A DNA stretch of 64,000 nucleotides. It comes from Chitinibacter sp. FCG-7 (GTDB taxonomy: Bacteria > Pseudomonadota > Gammaproteobacteria > Burkholderiales > Chitinibacteraceae). Position 1 is the stretch's first letter; each line of letters opens with the position of its first letter. Below the pieces are notes generated by a model that did not search any database, was not told the origin of the DNA, and saw nothing but the letters and a program-made list of their open reading frames with translations. Positions 53,149 through 63,874 of this stretch are shown here, one piece after another. The stretch is from assembly GCF_040047665.1 (NCBI RefSeq), contig NZ_CP157355.1:1550001-1614000 (forward strand), read 5' to 3'. The position numbers and the translations under genes were made by a program.

Positions 53149-54152
53149 GGGATCAGCACCGTTGCACCGCTGGTTTTGCGCTGCGCCAGATCACGATGCG
53201 CCTGTGCAACGTCGGCCAGCGCATAGCGCTGACCAATCACCGGGCGGACCCGGCCTTGCAGCAGTGCCTGCCAGTAGTCATTGGCGCAGGCCAGCAGCGC
53301 AGCACGGCTGGCGGTGTAATGCGCCAGCGTGGGGCGGGTTACAAACAGCGAGCCTTTGCTCGCCAGTACGCCCAGATTAAACGCGTCCACCGCGCCCGAG
53401 GCGTTGCCAAAGCTGACCATCAGCCCGCGTGGCGACAGACAATCGAGCGAGGGCAGAAAAGTTGCTGCGCCCACGCCGTCGTACACCACGGGCACGCCCT
53501 GGCCTTGGGTCAATTCGCGCACCTGCGCCACCCAGGCCTCGCTACTGTAATCGAGCACGTGATCGCACCAGGCTTGCGCTTGCGCCACTTTGGCCGCACC
53601 GCCCGCCGTGCCGATTACCGTGACACCCAGGCTTTGCGCCCACTGGCATAATATCTGCCCTACGCCGCCCGCCGCAGCGTGCACCAAAATCGTTTGCCCT
53701 GCCGTGACCGGAAATGTCTGCTTTAGCAAATACTGCGCCGTCATGCCGCGCAGCAAAGTTGCGGCGGCCACATCGTCGGGTATGTGCTCAGGCACCAGCA
53801 CCAGCTTGGCCTCTGGCATGATACGGTGCGTGGTATAAGCACCAACAGCACCGCCCGCATAGGCTACCCGGTCGCCCACTAGAAATTCGCTCACGCCATC
53901 GCCCACGGCTTCAACCACGCCGCACGCCTCCAGCCCCAAGCCACTGGGCAGGCTGAGCGGATAGAGGCCGGAGCGATGATAGGTGTCGATAAAATTAAGG
54001 CCAATCGCCGTTTGCCGCAGCAGCACTTCGCCCGCTGCAGGCGCATTGATCGTCGTGGAACGCAGCAGCATCTGCTGCTCGTCGCCGTGTTGCTCGATGA
54101 TGATCTGCTGAGCAGATGTGTTGGTTGGTGTGTTGGCTGCAGGTGGGCTCAT
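53145..54152 (-). CDS. Zinc-independent quinone oxidoreductase (QorA-like)
   Basis: The 335-residue protein has the MDR fold: GLNFIDTYHRSGLYPLSLPS, GLEACGVVEAVGDGV, the AAGGVGQILCQWAQSLG NADPH site, and GAGAATF-like core VVYDGVGAATFLPSLDCL. Zinc-binding Cys are absent, as in quinone reductases. It should reduce quinones with NADPH. It is first in a unit with esterase and peroxidase, suggesting an oxidative-stress role. Confidence 0.9.
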   Translation of the reverse strand: MSPPAANTPTNTSAQQIIIEQHGDEQQMLLRSTTINAPAAGEVLLRQTAIGLNFIDTYHRSGLYPLSLPSGLGLEACGVVEAVGDGVSEFLVGDRVAYAGGAVGAYTTHRIMPEAKLVLVPEHIPDDVAAATLLRGMTAQYLLKQTFPVTAGQTILVHAAAGGVGQILCQWAQSLGVTVIGTAGGAAKVAQAQAWCDHVLDYSSEAWVAQVRELTQGQGVPVVYDGVGAATFLPSLDCLSPRGLMVSFGNASGAVDAFNLGVLASKGSLFVTRPTLAHYTASRAALLACANDYWQALLQGRVRPVIGQRYALADVAQAHRDLAQRKTSGATVLIP

Positions 54153-54346
54153 GCGCGTGGTTTCCGGGCGAAGGTCATTTGAGAATAGACATTTTGCCCA
54201 GCCCCGCAGCATGTGTCTGGTACAAAATCAAAAAATGTCATGGCAATATTTCCATTCGAGCGACTTTTTAGAGCTATGTCATGCTGCGGTGCACGAGGAT
54301 TGTTTATAGTGGCGGCTGTATTGCTTAACGTAAGTGGAATTCAATC

Positions 54347-56395
54347 ATGCAAACCTTTTTTATTGCGCCAACCCGCCACAATGTGGGCCTGACCTCGGTG
54401 ACATTGGGCGTGGTGCGCTGCCTGCAAAACCAAAGCTTGAAAGTAGGGTTTGTAAAACCGGTCGCTCAGGACCAGACCGCCAGCGAAATCGAGCGCTCCA
54501 GCCATTTTGCCCGCCGGATCTGCCAGCTGGATGTGCCTGATGCACTGCCAGCCCAATACGCCATCGAGCAGGTGTCCATTGATGAAACCGACGATCTGCT
54601 CGAAGAAATCGTCACCATGAGTATGGCCGCAGGCAAAGATGCCGACGTGCTGGTGGTCGAAGGCCTGCACCCCGATCCGGCCAATCCGTTTACCACCCAG
54701 CTCAACACGCAAATGGCGCTGGGCCTGCAGGCCACGGTGATCCTGGTGACTGACGCCAGCGCGGGCAATGTGGCCGAAGAAGTTAAAGTGGCCGAGCGCC
54801 AGTTCCGCAACGAAGGCGTGCAGGTGGGCGGCGTGATTTTCAATAAAGCGCCGGTTAATTTTGATAGCGACGCGATGGCCGCCGCGATTGGCGATTTGCC
54901 GATCTGGGGCGTGATCGAGTTCGATCCGCACCTGCTGGCACCGCGCACGCTCGACGTGGCGCTGCATCTGGACGCCGAAATCGTCGTTAAAGGCGAGCTA
55001 ACCAAACGCCGCGTCACCGAGACCGTCGTGGCAGCGCGTGCCGTCCCCGAAGTGATCCGCCGCCTGCAGCCGGGCGCGCTGATTGTCAGCTCAGGTGATC
55101 GGGATGACGTGATTCTGGCCACCGCGCTGGCGGCCAGTAATGGCGTGCAGCTGGCCGGGCTGGTGCTCACGCACAGCACGCACCTGAACGATACCGTGCG
55201 AGATTTCACGCAAATGGCGTTTCACTCGGGCATTCCGGTGCTGCGCACCGACGGCGACAGCTTTGGCACGGCATTGGCCATCAGCCAGGTGCCCACCGCT
55301 GTGCCTGCCGACGACAAAGACCGCATGACGCGCGTGATCAACGCCGTGGCCGAGCAGCTGGACGTCGAAGGCCTGATGGTCGGCGTCAACACCAAGGGCG
55401 TACACCACCTGAGCCCGCCTGCTTTCCGCTACCAGCTGATCCAGAAAGCGCGCTCAGCCAACAAACGCATTGTGCTGCCCGAAGGCGAAGAGCCGCGCAC
55501 CATTTGCGCGGCGATTGTCTGCGAAGAGAAAGGCATTGCACAGTGTATCCTGCTCGGCAATCGCGCCACCATTGAGGCTGTCGCCGCCACGCAAGGCGTG
55601 ACGATTCCGCCGACCTTGCAGATTCTGGACCCGGAAGAAATCCGCAGCCGCTACGTGGCACCGATGGTTGAATTGCGCAAATCGAAAGGCCTGACCGAAA
55701 TCCAGGCGCTGCGCCAGCTCGAAGATAACGTCGTGCTCGGTACGATGATGCTGGCAATTGATGAAGTCGATGGCCTGGTTTCCGGCGCCATCCACACCAC
55801 CGCCAACACCATCCGTCCGGCCCTGCAGCTGATTAAAACTGCGCCAGGCAGCTCGATTGTCTCGTCGGTCTTCTTTATGTTGATGCCCGAGCAAGTGCTG
55901 GTCTATGGCGATTGCGCAGTCAATCCAAATCCAAGCGCCGAGCAGCTGGCCGAAATCGCCGCGCAAAGCGCCTATTCGGCCAAAGCGTTTGGCATTGACC
56001 CGAAAGTGGCGATGATCAGCTACTCCACTGGCCAATCGGGCACCGGTGCCGATGTTGATAAAGTGCGCACCGCCACCGAAATCGCCAAAGCACGCAATCC
56101 GCAGCTCACCATCGACGGCCCGCTGCAATACGACGCGGCGTCGGTGTTTGAAGTCGGCCAGCAAAAAGCGCCGGGTAGTCAGGTTGCCGGTCAGGCCACG
56201 GTGTTTGTCTTCCCCGATCTGAATACCGGCAATACCACTTACAAGGCCGTGCAACGCAGCGCCAATGTGGTCAGCGTCGGCCCGATGCTGCAGGGCTTGC
56301 GCAAGCCGGTCAATGATTTGTCGCGCGGCGCGCTGGTGGACGATATTGTCTTCACCATCGCCCTGACAGCCATTCAGGCAGTGGAAATGATCTAA
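54347..56395 (+). CDS. pta: Phosphate acetyltransferase, long form
   Basis: The 682-residue protein has an N-terminal dethiobiotin-synthetase-like domain (FFIAPTRHNVGLTSVTLGVV), a DRTGG domain in the middle (LIVSSGDRDDVILATALAAS), and a C-terminal catalytic domain (RIVLPEGEEPRTICAAIVCE, VSGAIHTTANTIRPALQLIK, VAMISYSTGQSGTGADVDKV). It interconverts acetyl-CoA and acetyl phosphate. ackA is not adjacent. A GGGTAT-type hairpin follows the stop after 13 bases. Confidence 0.96.
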   Translation: MQTFFIAPTRHNVGLTSVTLGVVRCLQNQSLKVGFVKPVAQDQTASEIERSSHFARRICQLDVPDALPAQYAIEQVSIDETDDLLEEIVTMSMAAGKDADVLVVEGLHPDPANPFTTQLNTQMALGLQATVILVTDASAGNVAEEVKVAERQFRNEGVQVGGVIFNKAPVNFDSDAMAAAIGDLPIWGVIEFDPHLLAPRTLDVALHLDAEIVVKGELTKRRVTETVVAARAVPEVIRRLQPGALIVSSGDRDDVILATALAASNGVQLAGLVLTHSTHLNDTVRDFTQMAFHSGIPVLRTDGDSFGTALAISQVPTAVPADDKDRMTRVINAVAEQLDVEGLMVGVNTKGVHHLSPPAFRYQLIQKARSANKRIVLPEGEEPRTICAAIVCEEKGIAQCILLGNRATIEAVAATQGVTIPPTLQILDPEEIRSRYVAPMVELRKSKGLTEIQALRQLEDNVVLGTMMLAIDEVDGLVSGAIHTTANTIRPALQLIKTAPGSSIVSSVFFMLMPEQVLVYGDCAVNPNPSAEQLAEIAAQSAYSAKAFGIDPKVAMISYSTGQSGTGADVDKVRTATEIAKARNPQLTIDGPLQYDAASVFEVGQQKAPGSQVAGQATVFVFPDLNTGNTTYKAVQRSANVVSVGPMLQGLRKPVNDLSRGALVDDIVFTIALTAIQAVEMI

Positions 56396-56727
56396 GCATT
56401 TCAACCACGGGTATCGCCATGCAGCCTTTCATCAGTAGTGGCTGCATGGCAATACCCATACACCAAAATCCATTAGCTGCCGTTCTGGCCACTCACCTCA
56501 CCTCGATTTCCCCCACCAGCACCAGCATCACCCGGCTTTATTTGCAGCCAAGCTGATCTGGATCAAACAATTCCGATCATGACTTCGCCTGCCGGGCTTA
56601 AATTGCCTGTAATCGGAGTGGACTAGCTCTAATAGGCTGACAAACTTACTTCGCAATTCAGAATCATCCAAAATAATCACAGGCCCCCCGCTTCGGGCAA
56701 GCCTGGTTTACCGACCACGGGAACCGT
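56396..56727. other. Gap between pta and the chemoreceptor gene
   Basis: It holds hairpin copy 7 (56409-56457) and then about 270 bases without a gene. No convincing sigma-28 promoter is seen before the chemoreceptor. Confidence 0.6.
56409..56457. repeat. GGGTAT-type hairpin repeat, copy 7
   Basis: Arms GGGTATCGCCATGCAGCC (56409-56426) and its complement (56440-56457) match at 17 of 18 positions. It shares the GGGTAT(T/C)GCCATG core with copy 6. Confidence 0.88.
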
Positions 56728-58341
56728 ATGAAAATCGCACACAAAATATCCGCGCTATTGTTATTAGCCGCTTTAGCCATTGTGCTACTGGCCGGCATCA
56801 GCTTTTACAAAGCGCAGCATGTGAAAGAAGACGCGCTGGGGATTACCGAAAAACTGGTTCCCGGCCTGATTGAAATGAGCGATATGCAGCGCAGCTTTGC
56901 GCAGGCGCGCTACGCCGTGCTGTTTCATATTGTGCAAACCGATGCGGCCACCAAACAGCAGGTTGAGGCCGATTTTCGCCGCTATGTCGGCACCTTGGAC
57001 GAAAGCCTGGCCAAATTTGAAGCCGCCGCGCTCACCAGCCAGGGCAAGGCCATGGTAGCGACCTTGCGGCAGGAAATTGAAGCCTGGCGACCATGGACTG
57101 AAAAAATTCTACAGGCCTCCAACGCCAATGACACCGCACTGGCCAATCAACTGATCCGCGACAAATGCGCGCCGCAGGCGGCCAAGGTGTACGTGGCGAT
57201 GGATAATGTAGAGCGCCAGAAAGCACAGACTTCAAATCAGGCCGGTGAAAAAATCACCGCCGACATTCAATCGAGCATTAATGCCAGCGTGATTGTCGGC
57301 CTGCTGCTGCTGATTGCATTGGGCGTAACAGGCTGGCTGATCGGACGCAGCATCATTCAGCCGCTGACGGCCTTGCAGCAATTCTTGCAACGTCTGGCCA
57401 GTGATAATGATTTCACCCGCCGTATAGAAACGCAGAGCGACGATGAAGTGGGTGTGTCGCTCAAGTCGCTGAATGCCCTGCTGGACACGCTGCAGGCCAG
57501 CCTGCGCAAGCTGAACCGTGTTGGCCACGAGGTTGCAGGCTCGGTCAATGGCCTCTCTGGCACCAGCCAGACCATGTCGCAATCGTCCAGCGGCGTCAGC
57601 GAATCGGCCTCTGCCATGGCGGCCGGAATCGAGCAGGTGACCGTCAGCATCGGCCACGTGGCCGACCGGGCGCAGCAATGCGACCACACCGCCAGAGAAG
57701 CCGGTCAGCTGGCTGCCACTGGCGGCCAGGTGATTGAAAACACCATCACCAGCATTAACCAGATCGCCGATCAGGTGCGCACTTCGGCCGCGCAGATCGA
57801 CTCGCTCAAGCAGCGCACGGCCAATATCAGCACGATTGTGAATGTGATCAAGGACATCGCCGACCAGACCAATCTGCTGGCACTAAACGCCGCCATTGAA
57901 GCTGCGCGCGCAGGCGATCTGGGGCGCGGCTTTGCCGTAGTGGCCGACGAAGTGCGCAAGCTGGCCGAGCGCACCGCCAATTCAACGCAGGAAATCATCA
58001 GCACCGTCACCGCGATCCAGAACGAAGCCAATAGCACGGTCAACACCATGCAACACACGGTAGAACAGGTGGATGAAGGCGTGCATCGCGCGCACGAGGC
58101 CAGCGTGGCCATTGCCAATATCCGCCACAGCGCCGATCAGGTGGTGCAGCAAGTGAGCGAGATTTCAGTGGCGATGCGCGAGCAAAGCGCCGCCAGCCTG
58201 GTGATGGCGCAGCAGGTCGAGCGCGTGGCGCAAATGTCCGAAGAAAGCAGCTCGGCCGCCGCCAGCACCGCCAGAGAAAGTGCAAGGCTGGGCGAGCTGG
58301 GCCGGGAGCTGGATCAGTCGGTCTCGCTGTACCGGGTTTGA
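56728..58341 (+). CDS. Methyl-accepting chemotaxis protein
   Basis: The 537-residue protein has two membrane helices (about 7-27 and 188-210) around a four-helix-bundle sensor ([20 protein letters not shown]), a HAMP domain ([20 protein letters not shown]), and a signalling domain with the conserved tip [20 protein letters not shown] followed by [15 protein letters not shown]. It relays periplasmic signals to CheA/CheW. No C-terminal CheR-binding pentapeptide is present. The ligand is unknown. The gene stands alone. Confidence 0.93.
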   Translation: MKIAHKISALLLLAALAIVLLAGISFYKAQHVKEDALGITEKLVPGLIEMSDMQRSFAQARYAVLFHIVQTDAATKQQVEADFRRYVGTLDESLAKFEAAALTSQGKAMVATLRQEIEAWRPWTEKILQASNANDTALANQLIRDKCAPQAAKVYVAMDNVERQKAQTSNQAGEKITADIQSSINASVIVGLLLLIALGVTGWLIGRSIIQPLTALQQFLQRLASDNDFTRRIETQSDDEVGVSLKSLNALLDTLQASLRKLNRVGHEVAGSVNGLSGTSQTMSQSSSGVSESASAMAAGIEQVTVSIGHVADRAQQCDHTAREAGQLAATGGQVIENTITSINQIADQVRTSAAQIDSLKQRTANISTIVNVIKDIADQTNLLALNAAIEAARAGDLGRGFAVVADEVRKLAERTANSTQEIISTVTAIQNEANSTVNTMQHTVEQVDEGVHRAHEASVAIANIRHSADQVVQQVSEISVAMREQSAASLVMAQQVERVAQMSEESSSAAASTARESARLGELGRELDQSVSLYRV

Positions 58342-58364
58342 TCGCACCTCTGCTGCTGCAAGCG

Positions 58365-58733
58365 CTACACGCTTAGCGACACCTTGCTCCCCACTCCCGC
58401 CGTGCGCGGCCAGTAGGCCTGTTGCACGGCGTCTTCGCGCAGTGAAGGGCTATGCAGATGCGCTGCGCGATTATGCTGGCGCACCATTTGCTGTGTATCC
58501 CTCTGGAATAGCTCGGGCTGTGTGTCGCCCGGTACTGGCAGGAATGTCAGCGATGGCGGCGATAGACTGTGTGCCAGCTCGCCGCCCGATTGGGCAGCAG
58601 TGAGCCTGAGCAAATCTTCGCGCCACAGGCCGTGGCTATCGCTGGCGTCGGTACGCGCCAGCTGGGTGGAGATGCCTTTGCTGGCGATATGGCTATAGCG
58701 CTCGGCGCGTACTGAAGCAAGATTGGCGGTCAT
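58365..58733 (-). CDS. Hypothetical protein
   Basis: The 122-residue frame has start ATG 58733 with a strong AGGGGGA site just upstream. It is rich in Ser, Gln and Arg, with no membrane segment or familiar motif (SLSPPSLTFLPVPGDTQPEL in the middle). It is convergent with the chemoreceptor gene. Coding status rests on the ribosome site and frame length only. Confidence 0.45.
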   Translation of the reverse strand: MTANLASVRAERYSHIASKGISTQLARTDASDSHGLWREDLLRLTAAQSGGELAHSLSPPSLTFLPVPGDTQPELFQRDTQQMVRQHNRAAHLHSPSLREDAVQQAYWPRTAGVGSKVSLSV

Positions 58734-58837
58734 TGTTTCCCCCTCTGGCAGCATTAATCAATCTCATGCTTTATCGTATGCCGATCCACCCGGCAGAAAA
58801 ATGCAATATCCCCAAGCACTTACGGTAGTAATTCACA

Positions 58838-58883
58838 GCCAGACAGGCAAAGCGCGCGCTGGCGGCGGCGCGCCTGATCTGGC
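58838..58883. other. Long GC-rich hairpin upstream of metH
   Basis: GCCAGACAGGC (58838-58848) pairs with GCCTGATCTGGC (58872-58883) with one bulged base, and the interior GCGCGC/GCGCGC extends the stem. It lies upstream of a TAAAAT -10-like element at 58893, so it may be outside the transcript. It does not match the SAH or cobalamin riboswitch patterns I know. Confidence 0.45.
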
Positions 58884-58940
58884 GCTCTCATGCTAAAATC
58901 GCCGCCTGCTTTATATCAGATCATCAGACTTGGATAGACC

Positions 58941-61900
58941 ATGACCCGCCTCACCCAATTAAAGAACCTGCTTGAACAACGCGTCCTGATTCTGGATGGC
59001 GGCATGGGAACGATGATTCAGCAATACAAGCTGACCGAAGCGCAATATCGCGGCGAGCGTTTTGCCGACTGGCATACCGATGTGAAGGGCAATAACGATT
59101 TGCTGGTGCTGACCCAGCCGCAGATCATCGCCGAAATCCACCAGCAATACCTCGACGCTGGCGCCGACATTATCGAGACCAACAGCTTTAACGGCACCGC
59201 GCCAGCAATGGCCGATTACGAGATGCAAGAGCTGGTGTGGGAGCTGAACTTCGCCGCTGCCAAATTGGTGAAAGACCTGTGCGTGGCACAAACGGCGAAA
59301 GACCCGAGCAAACCGCGTTTCTGTGCCGGTGTACTTGGCCCGACTAGCCGCACCTGTTCGATTTCGCCGGATGTGAACGACCCGGGCTACCGTAACGTGA
59401 CGTTTGACGAGCTGGTGACGGCCTACCTCGAAGCCATCGACGGCCTCGTCAAAGGTGGCGCGGATATTCTGCTGGTTGAGACGATTTTCGATACCTTGAA
59501 CGCCAAAGCCGCCGTGTTCGCGATTAAAAAATACTTCGCTGAACGCCCAGACGAAGAAGAATTGCCGATCATGATCTCCGGCACGATTACCGATCAATCG
59601 GGCCGTACGCTCACCGGCCAAACGACCGAAGCCTTCTACAACTCGCTGCGTCACGCCGACCCGATTTCGTTTGGCTTAAACTGTGCGCTCGGCCCTGATC
59701 TGCTGCGCCCCTACGTCGAAGAGATGAGCCGCATTTCCGATTGCTATGTGTCGGTACACGCCAACGCCGGTTTGCCCAATCCGCTGGCGCCCACCGGCTA
59801 TGATTTGCTGCCCGAAGACATGGCGCCGCAAGTGCGCGAATGGGTCGAGTCGGGTTTGATCAATATCCTGGGCGGCTGCTGCGGTACCACGCCAGCGCAC
59901 ATCGCCGCGATGTACGCCGCAGTCAAAGATTTGCCCGCGCGCAAATTGCCAGAGATCGAGCCAAAATGCCGTCTTTCTGGCTTGGAGCCGTTCAATATTG
60001 GCGACAACGATCTGTTTGTGAACGTCGGCGAGCGCACCAACGTCACCGGCTCAAAAGCCTTTGCGCGCCTGATTTTGGCCGGCGACTACAGCGCCGCGCT
60101 CGACGTGGCGCGCCAGCAGGTGGTGAACGGCGCGCAAGTCATCGACATCAATATGGACGAAGGTATGCTCGACGCCACCAAGGCGATGACGACCTTCCTG
60201 AACCTGATCGCCGCCGAGCCGGACATCAGCCGCGTGCCAATCATGATCGACTCATCGAAATGGGACGTGATCGAGGCGGGTCTGAAATGCGTGCAGGGCA
60301 AATGCATCGTGAACTCGATCTCGATGAAAGAGGGCGTTGAGCAATTCAAACACCACGCGCGTTTGCTGAAAATGTACGGCGCCGCCGTGATTGTGATGGC
60401 GTTCGACGAAGTCGGTCAGGCCGACACCTACGCGCGCAAAGTCGAGATTTGCGAAAAATCCTACCGCATCCTTGTCGATGAAATCGGCTTTAACCCCGCC
60501 GACATTATTTTCGACCCGAATATTTTCGCCGTGGCCACCGGTATCGACGAGCACGCCCGCTATGGCCTCGACTTTATCGAGGCGACGGGCTGGATTACCA
60601 AAAACCTGCCGCACGCCAAAGTGAGCGGCGGTGTATCGAATGTGTCGTTTAGTTTCCGTGGCAATAATAAGGTGCGCGAGGCGATCCACGCCGTATTCCT
60701 GTACCACGCGATTAAGCAGGGCATGACGATGGGTATCGTCAACGCCGGTGCGCTGGAAAACTACGACGACGTGCCGGTCGTGCTGCGCGATGCGATTGAA
60801 TCGGTCGTACTGATGAAGACCGATGATGCGCTGGCCGCCACCGAGGCGCTGATCACGCTGGCCGAATCATTCAAAGGCGACGCCAACGCCGCCAAGGGTG
60901 AAGACCTGAGCTGGCGCGAGCTACCGTTGCAAGACCGGATTACGCATTCGCTGGTGAAGGGTATTACGACCTACATCGTCGACGACACCGAAGAAGCGCG
61001 TACCAGCGTCGAACGCCCGATTCACGTCATCGAAGGCCATTTGATGAACGGCATGAACGTCGTTGGTGATCTGTTTGGCGCCGGTAAAATGTTCCTGCCG
61101 CAGGTCGTGAAAGCAGCGCGCGTAATGAAAGCCGCCGTCGCGCATCTCGAGCCCTTCATCGAGGCCGAAAAAATTGCCTTAGGGCTGCAAGACGAGCCCG
61201 CCAAAGGCGTGATTATCATGGCGACGGTGAAAGGCGACGTACACGACATCGGTAAAAACATCGTTGGCGTCGTGCTGCGTTGTAATAACTACCAAGTGCA
61301 CGACTTGGGCGTGATGGTGCCGTGCCAGACGATTCTGGACAAAGCCCGCGAGGTCAAAGCCGACATCATCGGTCTATCGGGTCTGATTACGCCAAGTCTG
61401 GAAGAAATGAGCCACGTCGCCAAAGAAATGCAGCGCCAGGGCTTTGATATTCCGCTGCTGATCGGCGGTGCGACCACATCCAAAGTGCACACTGCGGTGA
61501 AAATCGAGCCGCACTATCAAAATGACCAAGTCATCTACGTGCCCGACGCCAGCCGCGCTGTCGGCGTGTGTTCAAGCCTGTTAAGCGACGAACTCAAGCC
61601 CGCTTTCGCCGCCGAAGTAAAAGCCGAATACGCCAAAGCGCGCGAGATTTTCGAGAGCAAAGATCGCACCAAACTCGTTAGCCTTGAAGAAGCCCGCGCC
61701 AACAAGTTCGCACCAGATTGGGCGACGTATACGCCGCCAGCGCCTAGCTTTACTGGTGTACGTGAATATACCGACTATAAACTCGAAGACATCGAGCCAT
61801 TTATCGACTGGACGCCGTTCTTCCAAAGCTGGGAATTGCATGGTCGCTACCCGGCGATCTTGCAAGACGAAGTCGTTGGCGAAGCCGCCCGTCATCTGTA

Positions 61901-62660
61901 CGCCGACGCTAAAGCCATGCTGCGTAAAATTGTCGACGAAAAATGGATCGCCGCCGCAGGCGTGATCGGCTTCTTCCCAGCTAATAGCGTGAACCACGAC
62001 GACATCGAGCTGTACGATCCGGCCACCGGTGAAGTCGCCATGACATGGCACAATTTGCGCCAGCAATTGCCCAAGCCAAAAACGGGCGATGTGAAGCCGA
62101 ACTGGTGCTTGGCCGACTTTATCGCGCCGAAAGAAACCGGCATCAAAGACTACATCGGCGCGTTTGCCGTCACCGGCGGCATCGGCATCGACGCGCCCGT
62201 CAAAGCGTTTGAAGACGCCAACGACGACTACAGCGCGATCTTGCTCAAATCGCTCGCCGACCGATTTGCCGAAGCCTTCGCCGAGCACATGCACCACCGC
62301 GTCCGTACCGAGCTATGGGGCTATGCGGGCAGCGAAAATCTGAGCAACGACGAGCTGATCGACGAAAAATACGTCGGCATCCGCCCAGCCCCCGGCTACC
62401 CAGCCTGCCCAGATCACACGCCAAAAGTGGAATTGTTTAAGGTGCTCAACGCGCCCAACATCGGCATGACATTAACTGAGGGCTACGCCATGCTGCCAAC
62501 CGCAGCAGTCAGCGGCTTCTACTTCAGCCACCCCGAATCGCGCTATTTTGGCGTGGGGAAAGTAACGCTGGATCAGGTGGAAGATTATGCGGCTCGGCGT
62601 GGGGTGAGTCTGGCGCAGGCGGAGCGGGATTTGGCACCGAATTTGGGGTATGTGGCGTGA
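58941..62660 (+). CDS. metH: Cobalamin-dependent methionine synthase
   Basis: The 1239-residue protein carries all four modules: homocysteine-binding (zinc Cys in GLNCALG and [12 protein letters not shown]), pterin-binding ([35 protein letters not shown]), B12-binding ([20 protein letters not shown] with cobalt-ligand His768), and the C-terminal reactivation domain ([28 protein letters not shown]). It methylates homocysteine using methyl-tetrahydrofolate and methylcobalamin. Length equals the family norm. It is a single-gene unit with a terminator. Confidence 0.97.
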   Translation: MTRLTQLKNLLEQRVLILDGGMGTMIQQYKLTEAQYRGERFADWHTDVKGNNDLLVLTQPQIIAEIHQQYLDAGADIIETNSFNGTAPAMADYEMQELVWELNFAAAKLVKDLCVAQTAKDPSKPRFCAGVLGPTSRTCSISPDVNDPGYRNVTFDELVTAYLEAIDGLVKGGADILLVETIFDTLNAKAAVFAIKKYFAERPDEEELPIMISGTITDQSGRTLTGQTTEAFYNSLRHADPISFGLNCALGPDLLRPYVEEMSRISDCYVSVHANAGLPNPLAPTGYDLLPEDMAPQVREWVESGLINILGGCCGTTPAHIAAMYAAVKDLPARKLPEIEPKCRLSGLEPFNIGDNDLFVNVGERTNVTGSKAFARLILAGDYSAALDVARQQVVNGAQVIDINMDEGMLDATKAMTTFLNLIAAEPDISRVPIMIDSSKWDVIEAGLKCVQGKCIVNSISMKEGVEQFKHHARLLKMYGAAVIVMAFDEVGQADTYARKVEICEKSYRILVDEIGFNPADIIFDPNIFAVATGIDEHARYGLDFIEATGWITKNLPHAKVSGGVSNVSFSFRGNNKVREAIHAVFLYHAIKQGMTMGIVNAGALENYDDVPVVLRDAIESVVLMKTDDALAATEALITLAESFKGDANAAKGEDLSWRELPLQDRITHSLVKGITTYIVDDTEEARTSVERPIHVIEGHLMNGMNVVGDLFGAGKMFLPQVVKAARVMKAAVAHLEPFIEAEKIALGLQDEPAKGVIIMATVKGDVHDIGKNIVGVVLRCNNYQVHDLGVMVPCQTILDKAREVKADIIGLSGLITPSLEEMSHVAKEMQRQGFDIPLLIGGATTSKVHTAVKIEPHYQNDQVIYVPDASRAVGVCSSLLSDELKPAFAAEVKAEYAKAREIFESKDRTKLVSLEEARANKFAPDWATYTPPAPSFTGVREYTDYKLEDIEPFIDWTPFFQSWELHGRYPAILQDEVVGEAARHLYADAKAMLRKIVDEKWIAAAGVIGFFPANSVNHDDIELYDPATGEVAMTWHNLRQQLPKPKTGDVKPNWCLADFIAPKETGIKDYIGAFAVTGGIGIDAPVKAFEDANDDYSAILLKSLADRFAEAFAEHMHHRVRTELWGYAGSENLSNDELIDEKYVGIRPAPGYPACPDHTPKVELFKVLNAPNIGMTLTEGYAMLPTAAVSGFYFSHPESRYFGVGKVTLDQVEDYAARRGVSLAQAERDLAPNLGYVA

Positions 62661-62697
62661 GGCCTTGCTGAATTATGGTTTGGTAGTGATACCTATG

Positions 62698-62723
62698 AAA
62701 AGCCCCGCGGATGCGGGGCTTTT
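62698..62723. terminator. Intrinsic terminator after metH
   Basis: AAAAGCCCCGC and GCGGGGCTTTT pair perfectly around GGAT, 37 bases after the metH stop. A- and T-runs on both sides let it serve the convergent gene as well. Confidence 0.9.
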
Positions 62724-62768
62724 CACTTTTGCATATTTCTACACAAGTTATATATGAGATGACCTATA

Positions 62769-63872
62769 CTAGGTTACTCGAATTTTATTGCAAAACGCCA
62801 TAGAGAAAATCAATTGACTAAATTTATTCCATTGATTTGGTAATTTGTTACTTAAGTGCTTAATTGCTCGATTGTTTTCTGAATTATTGAAGTAGTTAAA
62901 GAAATGATTGAGCAAATTTTTACAGAGAGGGTGAACGAGATAATGGCCCGTACAGCCCTTGCTACAAGTGCACCGTTCTTCTGTCTGGGGTATCTCATTG
63001 TAAAATATTTTTACACATTCAGATTTACTTTTTACCCATGCGGTGCACGTGCCATCCTTAAGATCAATATATTTGTAATGATTTGGATGCAAGTTAAAAA
63101 AGCTCTCTAATCTTTGATAATTGACCAGCATGGAATCTATGTTGGTTGTCTTTTCTAAAGATTCAATTGTTTTCTTAATCAATGGAAGCGGGATGAAGTT
63201 TTCAATTTCTCTTTCTTCTATGCAATGAAAATGTACTAACCCTTCATTGGATGTAATTATATTCTTGCACTTTTGAATTGCAGCTGATCCAACATGATCC
63301 GGGCTCAACTTATCACTATCAATGATTAATAATGTTGGTGATATTGCATCATTAAAACGTTCCTTTAGAACAATATCTGCATTGCCACATCCTCCTGTCA
63401 TTTCTGTTATGGCGTTCACCATTCTTTGTCCAAAAGGCTTGGATTCGGCGTAATGTACTGCAGCTCGTTTAAAAATGTTGCTATCAATTAAATGCTCGCC
63501 GTATAGTTTTAATGGTTGCGAAAGCCACTTAATAGCAGCTTTGATTCCTAGCTCCCATACACTTTTCCCTTCATTTTCTGTTCTTCTAATAGTCATTCCA
63601 AGAGTGGGCCGTAGTATAGAATACATGGATAACTCAGATCTAATTGATTCTAATTCGTGAGATTGAGTTTTGATTTGCTTCAAAGTTTGTAGCGTACGGT
63701 TACTAACTTTACTATCAAGATCGTTAATCAAACGATCGATGATTACTTTGGACGCTCCAATATAATGAATCATCTTTTGATGTAGCGAGATAAAATCTTC
63801 AAAGTCTTCTAGGTCTTTTGGGTTGCCAGTAAGTATGTCTTCGATTGCTATTTCTTGAATTATTATCAGCAT
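62769..63872 (-). CDS. TOPRIM-like (DUF4435/OLD-type) protein in a defence-like pair
   Basis: The 367-residue AT-rich gene encodes a helical N-terminus and a probable TOPRIM fold: an acidic first strand (YGEHLIDS, E126, or YAESKPFG, E143), TLLIIDSDKLSPD (D185-x-D187), and HCIEEREIENFIPL (E219-E224), the order seen in OLD-family and DUF4435 nuclease domains. A Cys cluster (CTCSKGCTGH, then C 10 residues later) may bind metal. The start at 63872 lies 2 bases after the upstream ATPase stop, so the two are coupled. The arrangement resembles ATPase plus TOPRIM defence pairs such as PARIS. Activity is inferred. Confidence 0.6.
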   Translation of the reverse strand: MLIIIQEIAIEDILTGNPKDLEDFEDFISLHQKMIHYIGASKVIIDRLINDLDSKVSNRTLQTLKQIKTQSHELESIRSELSMYSILRPTLGMTIRRTENEGKSVWELGIKAAIKWLSQPLKLYGEHLIDSNIFKRAAVHYAESKPFGQRMVNAITEMTGGCGNADIVLKERFNDAISPTLLIIDSDKLSPDHVGSAAIQKCKNIITSNEGLVHFHCIEEREIENFIPLPLIKKTIESLEKTTNIDSMLVNYQRLESFFNLHPNHYKYIDLKDGTCTAWVKSKSECVKIFYNEIPQTEERCTCSKGCTGHYLVHPLCKNLLNHFFNYFNNSENNRAIKHLSNKLPNQWNKFSQLIFSMAFCNKIRVT

Positions 63873-63874
63873 GC

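Noticed and set aside
56600..56727. Sigma-28 flagellar promoter before the chemoreceptor
   Set aside because: A TAAA-like element occurs near 56600 but no GCCGATAA-type -10 at the right distance.
58755..58940. SAH or cobalamin riboswitch before metH
   Set aside because: The conserved core motifs of these classes are not recognisable; only an unassigned hairpin is present.
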